The notes below the pieces were generated by a model, which saw only the letters and a list, made by a program, of their open reading frames with translations, was not told the DNA's origin and made no database searches. A stretch of 64,000 nucleotides of DNA. It comes from Aphrocallistes beatrix (Eukaryota; Porifera; Hexactinellida; Sceptrulophora; Aphrocallistidae). The stretch is taken from contig OY725491.1 of assembly GCA_963281255.1 (NCBI GenBank), positions 2,418,001-2,482,000 of the forward strand, given 5' to 3'. Within the stretch, counting starts at the first letter, position 1. Every line of letters starts with the position of its first letter. Below, in pieces: positions 9,691 to 21,044 of this stretch. The position numbers and the translations under genes were made by a program.

Positions 9691-10827
9691 TCAGTAGATA
9701 AGACCAGATCTAATCGCCTGAATGAAAGGAGGTCGTTGTTGTTGAATTCTTCTCCCCTCCAGGTTAGATCGATACCTTTCCATCAGAGGGCGAGTTATCC
9801 AATCATTTATATGATTGAATTTCCTTCTTCGAATGAATAGTTTTACCAAAATACTTATCAAAACAAAGAAATATGCAAAAAATGCATATAACTCTAAAAG
9901 TAGAGCGGATACCCCGGTTAGAATTGCACTTATAGAGCGTATTTTGTATGCAAACGTGTGCCAAGGAAAGAAGAATTTAGGAAAATATCCGAATGGCACA
10001 AATTCAAAGAAATTTGGATTAAATAAAATGTTAATCGCGGCGTCGGCGAAAGCGGAGATGTAGAACAGCAACGATATAAATATCATGAAATGAATGAAAA
10101 CCTGCGTGTAAAAGAATCGATTGGCGGTTTTCTTTTTCTCCAAATAATCCTTCTGAGAAGAATGGTAAAGTGCTTCATCTCTTCTTCCTTTCAATAAAAC
10201 ATAGAAAGCACGAGAAGAAGAAATGTAGACACGAGTATCAAACAATGCCAAAAGTAATTGCACAATCGTTTCAATATTAGACGTTATAGAAAATGAATAT
10301 AATACTAACATGGCAATCACTCGAACAAAGATATACACACTATATCTTCTCACCCATAGTTTGTATGGTAGATTAATGAAAGCCCTTCTTAACACTATTA
10401 GAAATAGGCAGAGTACAGGCAATATTAAACTTAATATGTTTTCAGAAAGGTTACCCATAAACTGAATCAATTGATTTGTTTCATTTGTTCTGTTAAATGT
10501 AGTTTGATTCCTGTAAATACATGGCACACTTGTTCCAATTAATAATATCAGCTTAATTCCGAAAAAAGCATTTGCTACAATTTCAATCATCATAATAGCA
10601 ATAACGAAATTATGCACCATGGATTGTATCTCTAGATTCTTCTTTACTTTATCTAAGTCGATATTGAATATGGTCGAATAAGGAACATTACTAATCCGAA
10701 TTCTAACCTGATATTTCTGATACAGGAAGTATATCAACACAGGTAACGTGACAGCTGAAAATGGAATTTAAAAGAAGATTGCTTGAATGATATACCACAA
10801 AATGAGGTCTAATCCATATGATGACAT
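9691..10827 (-). pseudogene. Seven-transmembrane receptor-like gene with one in-frame stop in TM1
   Basis: Read on the minus strand from ATG at 10827, the frame gives 19 residues (MSSYGLDLILWYIIQAIFF), a TAA at 10768-10770, then stays open for 358 codons to 9691. The residues before and after the TAA form one hydrophobic segment, so they read as a single TM1. Six more hydrophobic segments follow, near FVIAIMMIEIVANAFFG, ILSLILPVLCLFLIVL, IFVRVIAMLVLYSF, TIVQLLLALF, VFIHFMIFISLLFYIS and LLLELYAFFAYFFVLIS. NQT and NLS glycosylation sites lie in the loop after TM2. The layout fits an invertebrate chemoreceptor-like GPCR, but I do not recognise the family. An intron removing the stop would be about 40 bp and breaks the frame, so I call this a nonsense allele, pseudogene or sequence error. 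Confidence 0.6.
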
Positions 10828-11076
10828 TTTTTATTTCTTCCTAATAATGAATTTGAACGAATATTTCTTATGTCCTAACTGAAGTAATTTTCCTCTATTA
10901 ATACTCAATTTATTGAGTAGGTAAGAGTGAAGTGCTAACATTTTAAATACTGGATTTCCTAGCATTAGTTGAGTAGTATATTATTTACTAATCCAATGAA
11001 AACCATATTGATTCATACAACATAAGAAAAGAGTAAGTTTATTTGAATTGTAAGCACAGGGCCAATATATCCCTAG

Positions 11077-11311
11077 CAGGGCTGTATCAACTCATTTTGA
11101 GTTGGTAAAAAAACTCATTTTCTAGGCACCAACTCATTCATTTATATTGTACCAACTCATTCAACTCATTCATTTGGATGTAACCAACTCATTCAACTCA
11201 TTCAATTCATCCAGCTTTATGTAACCAACTCATTCAATTAATTCAACTCATTCAACTCATTCAGAAATATGAGTTGATTTTGCCAACTCAAAATGAGTTG
11301 ATACAGCCCTG
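11077..11311. mobile_element. hAT-like MITE filled with CAACTCATT repeats
   Basis: The ends CAGGGCTGTATCAACTCA and TGAGTTGATACAGCCCTG are inverted over more than 25 bp. The interior is made of repeated AACTCATTCAACTCATT units. The flanks share CCCTAG, close to an 8-bp duplication but shifted by one base. Confidence 0.7.
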
Positions 11312-11744
11312 ATTCCCTAGATACATTTCATCCTCGGGATTTATTCAAATAATACGTCTGTACAACTCAGTAGCAATCCGCTCATTAACTTGAGTTTAGT
11401 TATAGTCAAATCGTATGCGGTATCAGTGTATTTTCAAGTTCTGAAATGGATATGCCTAGACACAACTATGCAACTTTATTTTAAATGTGCAGAATTGTTC
11501 TTAGGTTGTATGACTCAGGCATATTTCATTGAATAATAAATTAAAAATTAACTTATAGAAATGTTCTAAGTTTCCCTTTGTAGAAATCAAGACAGAGTTT
11601 TAGCATTAATTTTTAATATTCTCTCAATACTTACACAAACTGTGGAGACCAAAAGTGCAGATGAATCTAGAATAAGCTCAAATTTACCCAATGATGCTTA
11701 AAAGCTAGATCATTCGTACTCAAAAGGGGCTTCAGACGGCTTAC

Positions 11745-11850
11745 ATCGCCCGCCAGGCCCCCAGCTGGATGCTTCACCCCCGTCACTAAAATCAGTGATT
11801 ACGCCGGATCAATGTGGAAGTGCTTCCGGCGCCCCTGTTATTGCTGTTAA
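11745..11850 (-). repeat. Copy of the sequence flanking the 23542-24078 MITE
   Basis: The block CCCAGCTGGATGCTTCACCC...CACTAAAATC...ACGCCGGATCAATGTGG is the reverse complement of the two flanks of the element at 23542-24078, without the element. It shows a near-empty site. The parent repeat is not identified. Confidence 0.55.
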
Positions 11851-11929
11851 ATCACAACAAAGGGACACTTCTGAGAACAAAAAATTGTTCATTTAAAACA
11901 CTAATCGACCATAACTCAGCCATATCTGT

Positions 11930-12158
11930 AACGAATTGATTGAAGAAAGCTGATTTTGGAATGTGGGAGTCTTTTGGCTATGGCTCTACTAAGTTCTGAC
12001 CTCAGACCAAAATCTCGACTCATCATGGAATTATGATTCCATTGTCACTTTTTTAGAATTAGAAATTTCAGTTTTTTACTATAACTCAGTCATTTTAGGT
12101 GATAGAAGGCTGAAAATTTAATCGAATGTGTATATTAATATATCTCAAATATGATAAA
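11930..12158 (+). repeat. Family A copy, 3' truncated
   Basis: It starts with GTAACGAATTGATTGAAG and runs through GGAATGTGGGAGTCTTTT and the AACTCAGTCATTTTAGG block. It stops before the hairpin core. Confidence 0.65.
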
Positions 12159-12299
12159 ATCAACCTCTTTTTCAGGGGGTGTTACCCTGAAAAAGAGGGA
12201 GAGGAACTACCATAGTGTGTAATATGGTGCTATCTGAGGACTCGATGAAACCAAGTTTTATTGGATATAAAATTTCTGAAACTCTAACAATATTGGTTA

Positions 12300-12950
12300 T
12301 TATGTTCTTTTGAGTAATTTGAATATTTTCAATGATTTTAAAGAATCTTTTGAGTCTAAAACCTGGAACTGTTTTGTATGGTGAGTTTGGTGAAGAAAAA
12401 ATGTGTCCCTGCAAGCAATGAAAATCGCGAATCAGTGCCCACTGCTTTTCAAGCTCTCTATCCAGAGTCTTTAAACTCTAGGAAAAATTAGCTCACACAT
12501 ATCTTCGAACACTCTAAATTTGTAGAAATATACGATGTTCAGATCAGTGCATTTTGAGAACCTTTGGATCAGATTTTTGGTAACATGAAAAAAAGTTCAA
12601 TTTTGGGTGATTTTGCAAAATGTACCTAATTTGAACTTAAAGAATGATTAACCTTCTCTCATTTCTGATAATGACATATTCAATGGATTTGTGAAATATT
12701 TCCATGGTGAATGAAATATATCTGGTGCTAAATCGTGATGGATCATCGATTATGAGGCCATTTTTTACAGAAGCAGTGGGCCTTGATTCGAGATTTTCGC
12801 TACGTGCGACACATTTTTTCTACACAAAAATAACCATCATACAAAACACAGTTCTCGGTCTTAGACTCAAAGAATCTTTTAAAATCATTGAAAATATTCG
12901 AATTACAATCTCTTAAGAACATGAACTAATATTGCTTGAGTAAAACAAAA
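12300..12950. mobile_element. Fold-back family C element
   Basis: The left arm (TTTTCAATGATTTTAAAG..., AATCGCGAATCAGTGCCC) is inverted on the right (GGGCCTTGATTCGAGATTTT, ...TTTTAAAATCATTGAAAA). The two minus/plus frames here with similar peptides are just the two arms. A related copy lies at 62430-62990. Confidence 0.65.
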
Positions 12951-13584
12951 TTTATACCTGCTTGTAACAGAAATTATGTGTCAGCCTGTAATATATGTGT
13001 AAATCCGTATTTGATATAATTTTCATTGTACTTCTTTTTCTTTCTAGATTCAATATTAATTTGGTTATGAAGTCAAAGTCCCAAAGAAATGCTACGTAGT
13101 TCAATCAATTATTTCCATTTTATAAGAACAATACGATACATGGGTGGGTGTAATATGCAAATCAACATGAGGTGATACATACTATGTACGGATAATGTAA
13201 TCCTTATTCATTAGCATGGCCTCAAACAATATTCAGGTGATAACTGATAATTATTGATGAAACCATTGCAACCGATATATTTTATATATTAAAATGCTAG
13301 GATTTTGTTTGTTTGTTTGTTTGTCCGAATTGATTGAAGAATTGGCAAGTCGTAGAGATACGAAAATTGGCATGTAGGTGTCAAATGATGAATCTAGGAT
13401 TAAGTTCGAAGATCTAAGCGAAATTTTCACACCTCTGCAAAAAAAATGGAAAACAATTTTTCACACCTTTTCTATACAAAATAAATGACTACACTATCAC
13501 AATAGAAACCATTGTACGACACTGCAATAGATCGTCATTGTTATTAATATTTCAAAGCCACAACCTATGTTTGATATCTTAAAT

Positions 13585-14653
13585 CATAGCCTACTATATA
13601 TAAGGCCTAAGAGCAACTTAACCAGGGATGCGGTAGAAGATGGATGAAGAAATACATGAGCTGGCTTAAATCATTAACAAAGCACAATAGAGCTTAGGAA
13701 TGTATTACCAGCATATATAAATATGGTGTCAAAGCACCCATATCCGTTGTTAAAATTTAGATTAGCCATCAAATAATTCCGCAACAGGTTATATTTGGAT
13801 CAAATTTAGTGATTTTCAGAGGCCGTTTAAGGGCACTTCTAAGTGTTTTTATTATAAGGTTTTTCGCATAGAACTGAGAAGTGAATGTGTTAATACTAAA
13901 AATTTGGAATTTTTTGATGGAATGTTATTACATTCCAGTGTTGCTATGGAAACGTGTTTTGGTCAGTTGGGGCTATATCTTGAAAACAGCGATAGCTAGA
14001 CATTCAAATTTAATCCCATTTGATAGCAAATAGGCTACTTCCTATTTAGCTATAATACAATTTCTGTGTCTAAATTCAATGGTTTACGAGATATTCGACA
14101 AATTACCAATTGTGACCAATATGATAAATTGTCTAATAACTCGTAAATTATTGAATTAAGAATTATAAATTGTATTATAGCTTAATAGGAAGTAGCCTAT
14201 TTGCTATCAAATGGGATTAAATTTGAATGTCTAGCTATCGCTGTTTTCAAGATATAGCCCAAACTGACCAAAACACGTTTCCATAGCAACACTGGAATGT
14301 AAGAACATTCCATGAAAAAATTCCAAATTTCTCGTATTAACACATTCACTTCTCAGTTCTATGCGAAAAACTTTATAATAAAAACACTTAGAAGTGCCCT
14401 TAAACGCCTCTGAATATCACTAAATTTGACCCAAATATTGCCTGTTGCGCAAAGATTTGATGACTAATCTAAATTTTAACAAAGGATATGGGTGCTTTGA
14501 CACCATATTTATATATGCTGGTAATACATTCCTAAGCTCTATTGTGCTTTGTTAATGATTTAAGGCAGCTCATGTATTTCTTCAACCATCTTCTACTGCA
14601 TCCCTAGTGCCAAATTCGCTAGTTACTCTGAGGCCTTATTATAGTAGGCTATG
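13585..14653. mobile_element. IR-1 fold-back transposon with 7-bp duplication
   Basis: The ends are CATAGCCTACT and AGTAGGCTATG, with arms of about 500 bp that are inverted copies of each other (for example TTTGAATGTCTAGCTATCGC against its complement). The flanks are CTTAAAT on both sides (13578-13584 and 14654-14660), a 7-bp duplication. It is inserted inside the Helentron-like element 13286-15412. Confidence 0.8.
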
Positions 14654-14744
14654 CTTAAATGTATTATAGTATTTGGCAATAAAAAAAGATTATCTGCATA
14701 TTTTCACACCTTTATATACATATTTTCACACCATTTGATGAATT

Positions 14745-15315
14745 TTGAAAATAATGCTAGAGACTAGCTTCCAACGGTTGACATGGGGTTTTCAGGGGTG
14801 TAGATTTCGAATATCATATTTTCGAGTAAATTTGATGATCAATTTGTTTACTTTTGTTTACAATAGATACATAAAGTAAACAAATCTCAAAAATATGCTA
14901 GAAACTTGCTTTAAACGGTTGACATGGGGTTTTCAGGGGTGTAGATTTCGAATATCATATTTTCAGATCGATATGATGAATTATTTGTTTACTTTTGTTT
15001 ACAATAGATGCATAAAGTAAACAAATTACAAAAATAGGCTAGAGACTAGCTTCCTACGGTTGACATGGGTCTTTTAGGGGTGTAGATTTCGAATATCATA
15101 TTTTCAGATCGATTTGATAAATTATTTGTTTACTTTTGTTTACAATAGATGCATAAAGTAAACAAATTACAAAAATAGGCCAGAGACTAGCTTCCAACGG
15201 TTGACATGGGGTTTTAGTGCTGTAGATTTCGAATATTATATTTTCGGACCCATATGAGAAATTTTTCGTTGACCTTTGTTTAAAATATTTATATAAAGGA
15301 AAAAAATCCCAAAAT
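14745..15315 (+). repeat. 140-bp minisatellite, about four units
   Basis: The motif GCTAGAGACTAGCTTCCAAC followed by GGTTGACATGGGG, a TTTCGAATATCATATTTTC block and TTTACTTTTGTTTACAATAG recurs at about 14753, 14894, 15033 and 15174. Related, more diverged units are found at 51395-53600. Confidence 0.75.
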
Positions 15316-15412
15316 ATGTTAGATTGAGTAACTCCAGGCACCCGCAGGGTGACTCTGCGGACACGCAGTGTCCGCAAGCCGCGCAGCGCAAGCAAGCGAA
15401 GCGTGCTTGTCT

Positions 15413-15800
15413 TATATATTAAAATGCTAGGATTTGTTTGTTTGTTTGTTTGTTTGTTTGTTTGTTTGTTTGTCCGAATTGATTGAAGAATTGGCAAGTC
15501 GTAGAGATACGAAAATTGGCATGTAGGTGTCAAATGATGAATCTACGATTAAGTTCGAAAATCTAAGCGAAACTTTCACACCTCTGCAAAAAGAATGGAA
15601 AATAATTTTTCACACCTTTTCTATACAATACTATGTACGGCTTCACTCTCACAATAGAAATCATTGTACGACACTATTGTAGGCTGTCATTGTTATTAAT
15701 ACTTCAAAGCAAAAACTTATATCAATTATATTATAGTGTATGGCAGTAGAAAAGGTTATGTGTATATTTTCACACCTTTATACGTATACATATTTTCACA
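15413..15800 (+). mobile_element. Second Helentron-like copy, abutting the first
   Basis: It begins immediately after the previous hairpin core with CTTATATATTAAAATGC. It has ten GTTT units, then the GTCCGAATTGATTGAAG block and TTTTCACACC repeats. The 3' core is missing. Head-to-tail abutment is seen directly in the sequence. Confidence 0.6.
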
Positions 15801-17331
15801 CGATGATGAAACATTGGCGTACCCCAGTTTGAGGGTACGCCCACGAATGCTCAATCTTATTGAGCATTCGTATTAGTATCACACTTTCTATTTGCCTACT
15901 AGCTTAACAGCATTGGTGTCGGAAGCTCATAAAAAGTGTCAAGGCCATTGCCGTTATATTAATCAAGAGTGGATCATCCTCCTTATCGCCAATTTATACA
16001 AAAAAGTGGTTAGGCCATGGACTTTCCAGCCACACCATAGGCAGTGCTAGCGCTCTATCGTAGGTGAGGCACAGCAAATTCAGGTGGGGCATAGGCCTCA
16101 CCGGGCCCACCCTCGCGGCCGCCACTGAGCCACACTGCTTCCTATGGACATGATCAATGATTGGGTTGCTAGTAAAAACGGCCCTTCATATATCACCAGA
16201 CAATTCAAACATGTTTCCAAACTTGGCAATTCCAGAAACTGTGGGAGGAAATGTCATTAGATGGATTTGATTTAGATTCAGAACGCATGCAAACTGGAGA
16301 AGACCCTATTCCGTGTTATGTCAAAATCATCACAGAAGGGAAAAGATAAGCTGATAGAGAGAATGTTGTGTACTCTTACATAATAAAACTCAGAGGAAAA
16401 CGGTTAACTATTGGCGTTGTATCGTACGAAACATTACTTCGATTTGTCCTGCTATTGTACTCAACGTGGTAGGATGTCCACTCGTGGCACCTTGGAAACG
16501 AATGCCAGTCAACTCGCACCACATGCCAATTCATACACCATGCATGCCAACTCTTACCAAGTCAACATAAAATCCTGCTTTTCGCTTCTTACAGATATCT
16601 CATCCAAATACTATAGAAATCGTAGATTTCATTTTGGTAGTTGGTACGAGTTGGCTGGTCCCCTTGGAAACCACTGAAAGAATTTACTCCCCGAAGATTA
16701 TTGTGCCTGGTGAAATCATATCAATTGATGAGGTCAGCTCTTGATGACAAGTTGGCAAGACTTCCTCTACTGTAGAAACAGTTCTGTCTAGTACTGTGTG
16801 GGAAGAGTGAAGACATCGCAGCCACACGAACACGATAGTCTCCGGAGAAAAGAAGTTCACACATCTTGGCGCGCGAAAAGTACGATGTTGAAAGAAGTCG
16901 ATATAAGATTAGCCGACTACTTAATCGATTTTGTACTCGAAAGTAACGTTTGTGAACGCAGGCTACTCACTCATCTAAAATGTAGCATCTGTCGACTGAT
17001 CGGAGCCACAGTTTTCTGATCTCAAATTAAAGAGATGGCCAGAGATGATTCATGCTAGTTATGGGAAATTGTTGTCACATTAAGGTCATTAATTCAGGTT
17101 TTACCAAAATTGTTTGAGGCCGTCATACCCATGGAAGAGTTGGAAACAAAATATTGACGAAGACTAAGAGATCGAGAGTAGAATACAAGGATAGAAAGCG
17201 ATGAGAGCGAGCTATCACGAACATATATTTTACTGTTATTTTAACATAGTTTGTTACAAATGTAACAAAATATTGTTGTTTTGAAAGATATTGAAAATGA
17301 ATAAAGTTAAATTCAATTACATTGTTAGATA
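15801..17331. other. Gene-poor stretch; no supported gene
   Basis: A hairpin is formed by GAATGCTCAATCTTATTGAGCATTC near 15846-15872 (stem GAATGCTCAAT). The segment near 15925-15975 (CTCATAAAAAGTG...GGCCATTGC) recurs near 56965-56990. Several short open frames occur (16411-16677, 16798-17019), but I see no recognisable domain or splice pattern. They may be decayed transposon or gene pieces. Confidence 0.4.
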
Positions 17332-17519
17332 CAGTCGACTCCGCTTAATAGGGCCACTGTTTAATCGGGTCAGCCGCTTAATCGGACCACTTTTGGCAGG
17401 ACCGGAATAGCTCTCACACATAGAAGCTAATACAAAATATTTTCGGTTAATAGGGTCCTCCGCTTAATCGGGGCAAAATGTCCTCGGAACGATGTGGCCC
17501 TATTAAGCGGAGTCGACTG
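17332..17519. mobile_element. Pogo-type MITE (CAGTCGACTCCGCTTAAT)
   Basis: The ends CAGTCGACTCCGCTTAAT and ATTAAGCGGAGTCGACTG are perfect inverted repeats. TA precedes the left end. A truncated copy lies at 41662-41755. Confidence 0.75.
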
Positions 17520-17569
17520 TTTATGATTAGATAATCAGGAAATGGAAATATTGAGGACATTTAATAGCT

Positions 17570-17890
17570 TACAAGCGCGCTTCGCTTGCTTGCGCTGTGC
17601 GGCTGGCGGACACTTTGTGTCCGCCGGAGGCGCCCTTTGGGCGCCTGGGGTTACATTGATTAATTATAAGGGAAATAACATCTCTAAATCAGGCCCGGCG
17701 GAAGCAACTTTTTATTGGTCCGACCAAAGCGGAAGTTGGTCCAGCCAAAGCAGAAGTTGGTCCGGCCAAAAGCAAATTTGCATATGAAAATAAGCCATAA
17801 TGGCATAAAATTGGTCCGGCCAAAGCCGGACCAGTTCCGCCGGCCCTGTAAATACGTCTGTCTGATACACATATATATATATATACAGTC
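17570..17890 (-). repeat. Family A core in reverse with a nested MITE
   Basis: It has core hairpins AAGCGCGCTTCGCTTGC, GCGGACACTTTGTGTCCGC and GGCGCCCTTTGGGCGCC, then ACATTGATTAATTATAAG. The family A sequence TCTCTAAATACGTCTGTC is split by the element at 17690-17848. Confidence 0.7.
17690..17848. mobile_element. Small MITE with CAGGCCCGGCGGAA ends
   Basis: The ends CAGGCCCGGCGGAA and TTCCGCCGGCCCTG flank internal GGTCCGGCCAAA repeats. The host family A sequence shows that TAAAT is duplicated (5 bp). The superfamily is uncertain. Confidence 0.6.
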
Positions 17891-18070
17891 AGGGTCGCTT
17901 ATTATGAACACCTTGGGGACCAAAAAGTCTGTTCATAATAGAGAGACTTCATATTAAGCGAACTCGATCTAATACAAATCCTATGGAACCTGTTGATTTG
18001 GGACCAGAGAGTTAGTTCATAATAAACGAATGTTCATATTAAGCGGGTTCATAATAAGCGAACCTGACTG
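17886..18070. mobile_element. TA-type MITE (CAGTCAGGGTCGCTTATT)
   Basis: The ends CAGTCAGGGTCGCTTATT and AATAAGCGAACCTGACTG are flanked by TA on both sides. It is 185 bp and non-coding. Confidence 0.75.
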
Positions 18071-18082
18071 TATACATTAATT

Positions 18083-18470
18083 GTCGACTCATCATGGAAT
18101 TATGACGTCATTGTCACATTTTTAAAAGTTAAGCAACACAGTTATTCGGGCATAACTCAGCCATTATAGGAGATAGAAGGCTGAAATTTTAATAGAATCT
18201 GTATACTAACATGTCTCACATATGATGCGACTATCATAAAAAAATGATGACTCATCACTTTGTTATGACGTCATCATTACGCATCAAAAAATTTTAAATT
18301 CACAAATTTGGTGATTTTTCGAGTGATATCGATTAGCACAGTAGAATAGACATATTTAGAGATGTCTCTCCCTTATAATTAACCAATGTGACTCCAGGCG
18401 ACCGAAGGGAGCCTCCGGCGGACGCGAAGTGTTCGCCAGCCGCGCAGCGCAAGCAAAGCGCGCTTGTATA
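18083..18470 (+). mobile_element. Family A copy, 5' truncated, with hairpin core
   Basis: It runs from CGACTCATCATGGAATTATG through ATGACGTCATCATTACGC and GTGATATCGATTAGC to the core GCGCAGCGCAAGC...AAGCGCGCTTGT. Confidence 0.7.
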
Positions 18471-18495
18471 TATATATATGTGTATATATATATAT

Positions 18496-19405
18496 CTCTC
18501 TGTAACGAAATGATTGAAGAAACTGCCAGGCGTAGAAGGCTGATTTTTGGCATGTGGGAGTCTTTGGGCTATGGCTCCACTAAGTTCTGAGCTCAGAGAA
18601 AAATGTCCACTCATCATGGAATTATGACGTCATTGTCACATTTTTAAAAGTTAAGCAATACAGTTATTCGAGCATAACTCAGCCATTATAGGAGATATAA
18701 GGCTGAAACTTTAATAGAATCTGTATACTAACATACCTCACATATGATACAACTATCACCAAAAAATGATGACTCATCACTTTGTTATGACGTCATCATT
18801 ACTCATCAAAAATTTTAAAAATTGATAAATTTGGTGATTTTTCGTGCCATATTGATTAGATCAGTGGGACAGACGTATTTAGAGATGTTATTTCCCTTAT
18901 AATTAACCAGTGTAACCCCAGGCGACCGAAAGGAGCCTCCGGCGGACACTTTGTGTCCGCCGGAGGCGCCCTTTGGGCGCCTATGGTCACATTGATTAAT
19001 TATATGGGAGATAACATCCCTAAATATGTCTGTCCTACTGTTATATTCGACATCGCACGAAAGATCACCAAATTTGTCAATTTTTAAAATTTTGATGAGT
19101 AATGATGACGTCATAAAAAAGTGATGAGTCATCATTTTTTGATTATAGTTGCATCATATGTGAGGTATGTTAGTATACAGATTCTATTAAAATTTCAGCC
19201 TTCTATCTCTTATAATGGCTGAGTTATGCCCGAATAACTGTGTTGCTAAACTTTTAAAAATGTGACAATGACGTCATAATTCCATGATGAGTCGACATTT
19301 TGCTCTGAACTCAGAACTTACTGGAGCCATAGCCAAAAGACTCCCACATGCCAAAAATCAGCTTTCTGCGCCCGGCAGTTTCTTCAATCAATTCGTTACA
19401 GAGAT
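18496..19405. mobile_element. Two family A copies joined tail to tail at the hairpin
   Basis: The left half runs plus from CTGTAACGAAATGATTG, through GGCATGTGGGAGTC and AGCCATTATAGGAG, to GCGGACAC near 18950. The right half is the same sequence in reverse to CAATTCGTTACAGAG near 19403. The axis is the palindrome CCGGCGGACACTTTGTGTCC near 18941-18965. Each half is a near-full-length copy. Confidence 0.75.
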
Positions 19406-19447
19406 ATATCCTTACTATTAAAACTCGATTATTGTTTATATATATAT

Positions 19448-19950
19448 ATATACACAAGCGCGCTTCGCTTGCTTGCGCTGCGCGGCTGGCGGACACTTCG
19501 TGTCCGCCGGAAGCTCCCTTCGGTCGCCTGGAGTCACATTGGTTAATTGTAAAGGAGATAACATCTCTAAATACATCTGTCCTACTGTTATAATATATAT
19601 AGCACGAAAAATCACCAAATTTGTCAATTTTAAAATTTTTGATGTGTAATGATGACGTCATAACAGAGTGATGAGTCATCATATTTGGATGAGAGTTGTA
19701 TCATATGTGAGGCATGTTAGTATACAGATTCTATTAAAATTTCAACCTTCTATCTCTTATAATGGCTGAGTTATGCCCGAATAACTGTGTTGCTAAACTT
19801 TTAAAAATGTGACAATGACGTCATAATTCTATGATGAGTCGACATTTTGCTCTGAACTCAGAACTTACTGGAGCCATAGCCAAAAGACTCCCACATGCCA
19901 AAAATCAGCCTTCTGCGCCTTGCAGTTTCTTCAATCAATTCGTTACAGAT
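19448..19950 (-). mobile_element. Full-length family A copy, reverse orientation
   Basis: It goes from the hairpin core (ACAAGCGCGCTTCGC, GCGGACACTTCGTGTCCGC) through ACATTGGTTAATTGTAAAGG to the 5' end CAATTCGTTACAGATATA. With the neighbours this makes a cluster of five copies between 17.5 and 20 kb. Confidence 0.7.
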
Positions 19951-21044
19951 ATATATATATATATGGGGAATTCTATGTCAAAACACTAATAATTTCACCA
20001 CCATCAACCGATTTGTCTGAAATTTGCTGTGCAACAGGGCACTGATATGTCTTTACTTTTGTAAAAATTTCAGATCAATCGGTCATGTGGTTTTTGAGTT
20101 ATGACGTCACTAATTTTTAAATTTTTGCTATTTGACCAAGGATTTTCACAATGCTAAAATCACCATCCCATTTTAAACTCGAATAACTCGAGAAATATTC
20201 ATCAAATTCTTTCATAAATTGCAATACTTATGTTTTTACATATGGAGAATGCGAAAAACTTGAGTAAATTAAGTTTTGAGTTCCTTTTCTTTGTGAAAAC
20301 TGGAACTGAAACAAACTCCCGAAACAAACCGGAACTATGACGTAACAAAAATGTATATTTTGGAAACTATTTTATTTTTGAATATTTTACTGTTTATATT
20401 CATAATTCACTGTATAAAAAAATTCATTTGGTTTCCTTATGTTCTCTTTGAGTTATTCACATTTTTGTACCTGTAAACGCTTTCTAGTATATATTTGTAT
20501 AACTCAAAATTTTATGCCTTTTGTAAAAATATAAAATTGACCTGACAACTCCCAATTTCTACCATTTTGAAAATGCTTTTATGTCTTCTTCTATAATATC
20601 ACTCATTCTTACAACATTCTGCTATTGATATGTGCATTCGGAATTATAAGTCTGTTGTATATTTGACCACAGACAGACTAAACATAAACAGTGCAATGCT
20701 GTTGTTGCTATGTAATAGGAATGCAATAAATGTCACTAATGAGTTGAAAAGTTAATTTTAGAGGACTAATATTTGCTAAACAATCCGATATTTAGTCCGA
20801 CCTTCCATCTAAATCTCAAAAATGGACCAGGGATGCGGTCGAAGATGTTTGATCAAATACATGATCTGCCAAAAATCATGAACGACGCAGAATAGAGCTT
20901 CGAAATGTATAACCAGCATATATAAATATGACGCCAAAGTATCCATATCCGTTGTTAAAATTTACGTCTAGATTCAATGGTTTACGAGTTATTAGACAAA
21001 GATCACTTTGGTCACAATTGGTAATTTGTCTAATTACTCGTAAA

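Larger units (their letters stand above)
13286..15412 (+). mobile_element. Long Helentron-like element with 140-bp tandem repeats
   Basis: It starts TATATTAAAATGCTAGGA and continues with GTCCGAATTGATTGAAGA. It is interrupted by an IR-1 fold-back (13585-14653), resumes with TTTTCACACC and carries about four tandem units (14745-15315). It ends in the hairpin core with GCGGACACGCAGTGTCCGC. The order 5' block, central minisatellite and 3' stem-loop is the architecture described for DINE-1/HINE elements derived from Helentrons. No Rep/helicase gene is present. Confidence 0.55.

Noticed and set aside
10754-10820. A 41-nt intron removing the TAA in the 7TM gene
   Set aside because: The GTATAT donor and TTTTCAG acceptor give incompatible phases (2 and 1), and the sequence on both sides of the stop reads as one hydrophobic helix.
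12172-12916. Two frames with similar peptides as paralogous small proteins
   Set aside because: They are the two arms of one inverted repeat read on opposite strands.
16411-17019. Two plus-strand frames of 73-88 codons as genes
   Set aside because: No recognisable domain, poor splice context and surrounding repeats; noted only as an unassigned region.
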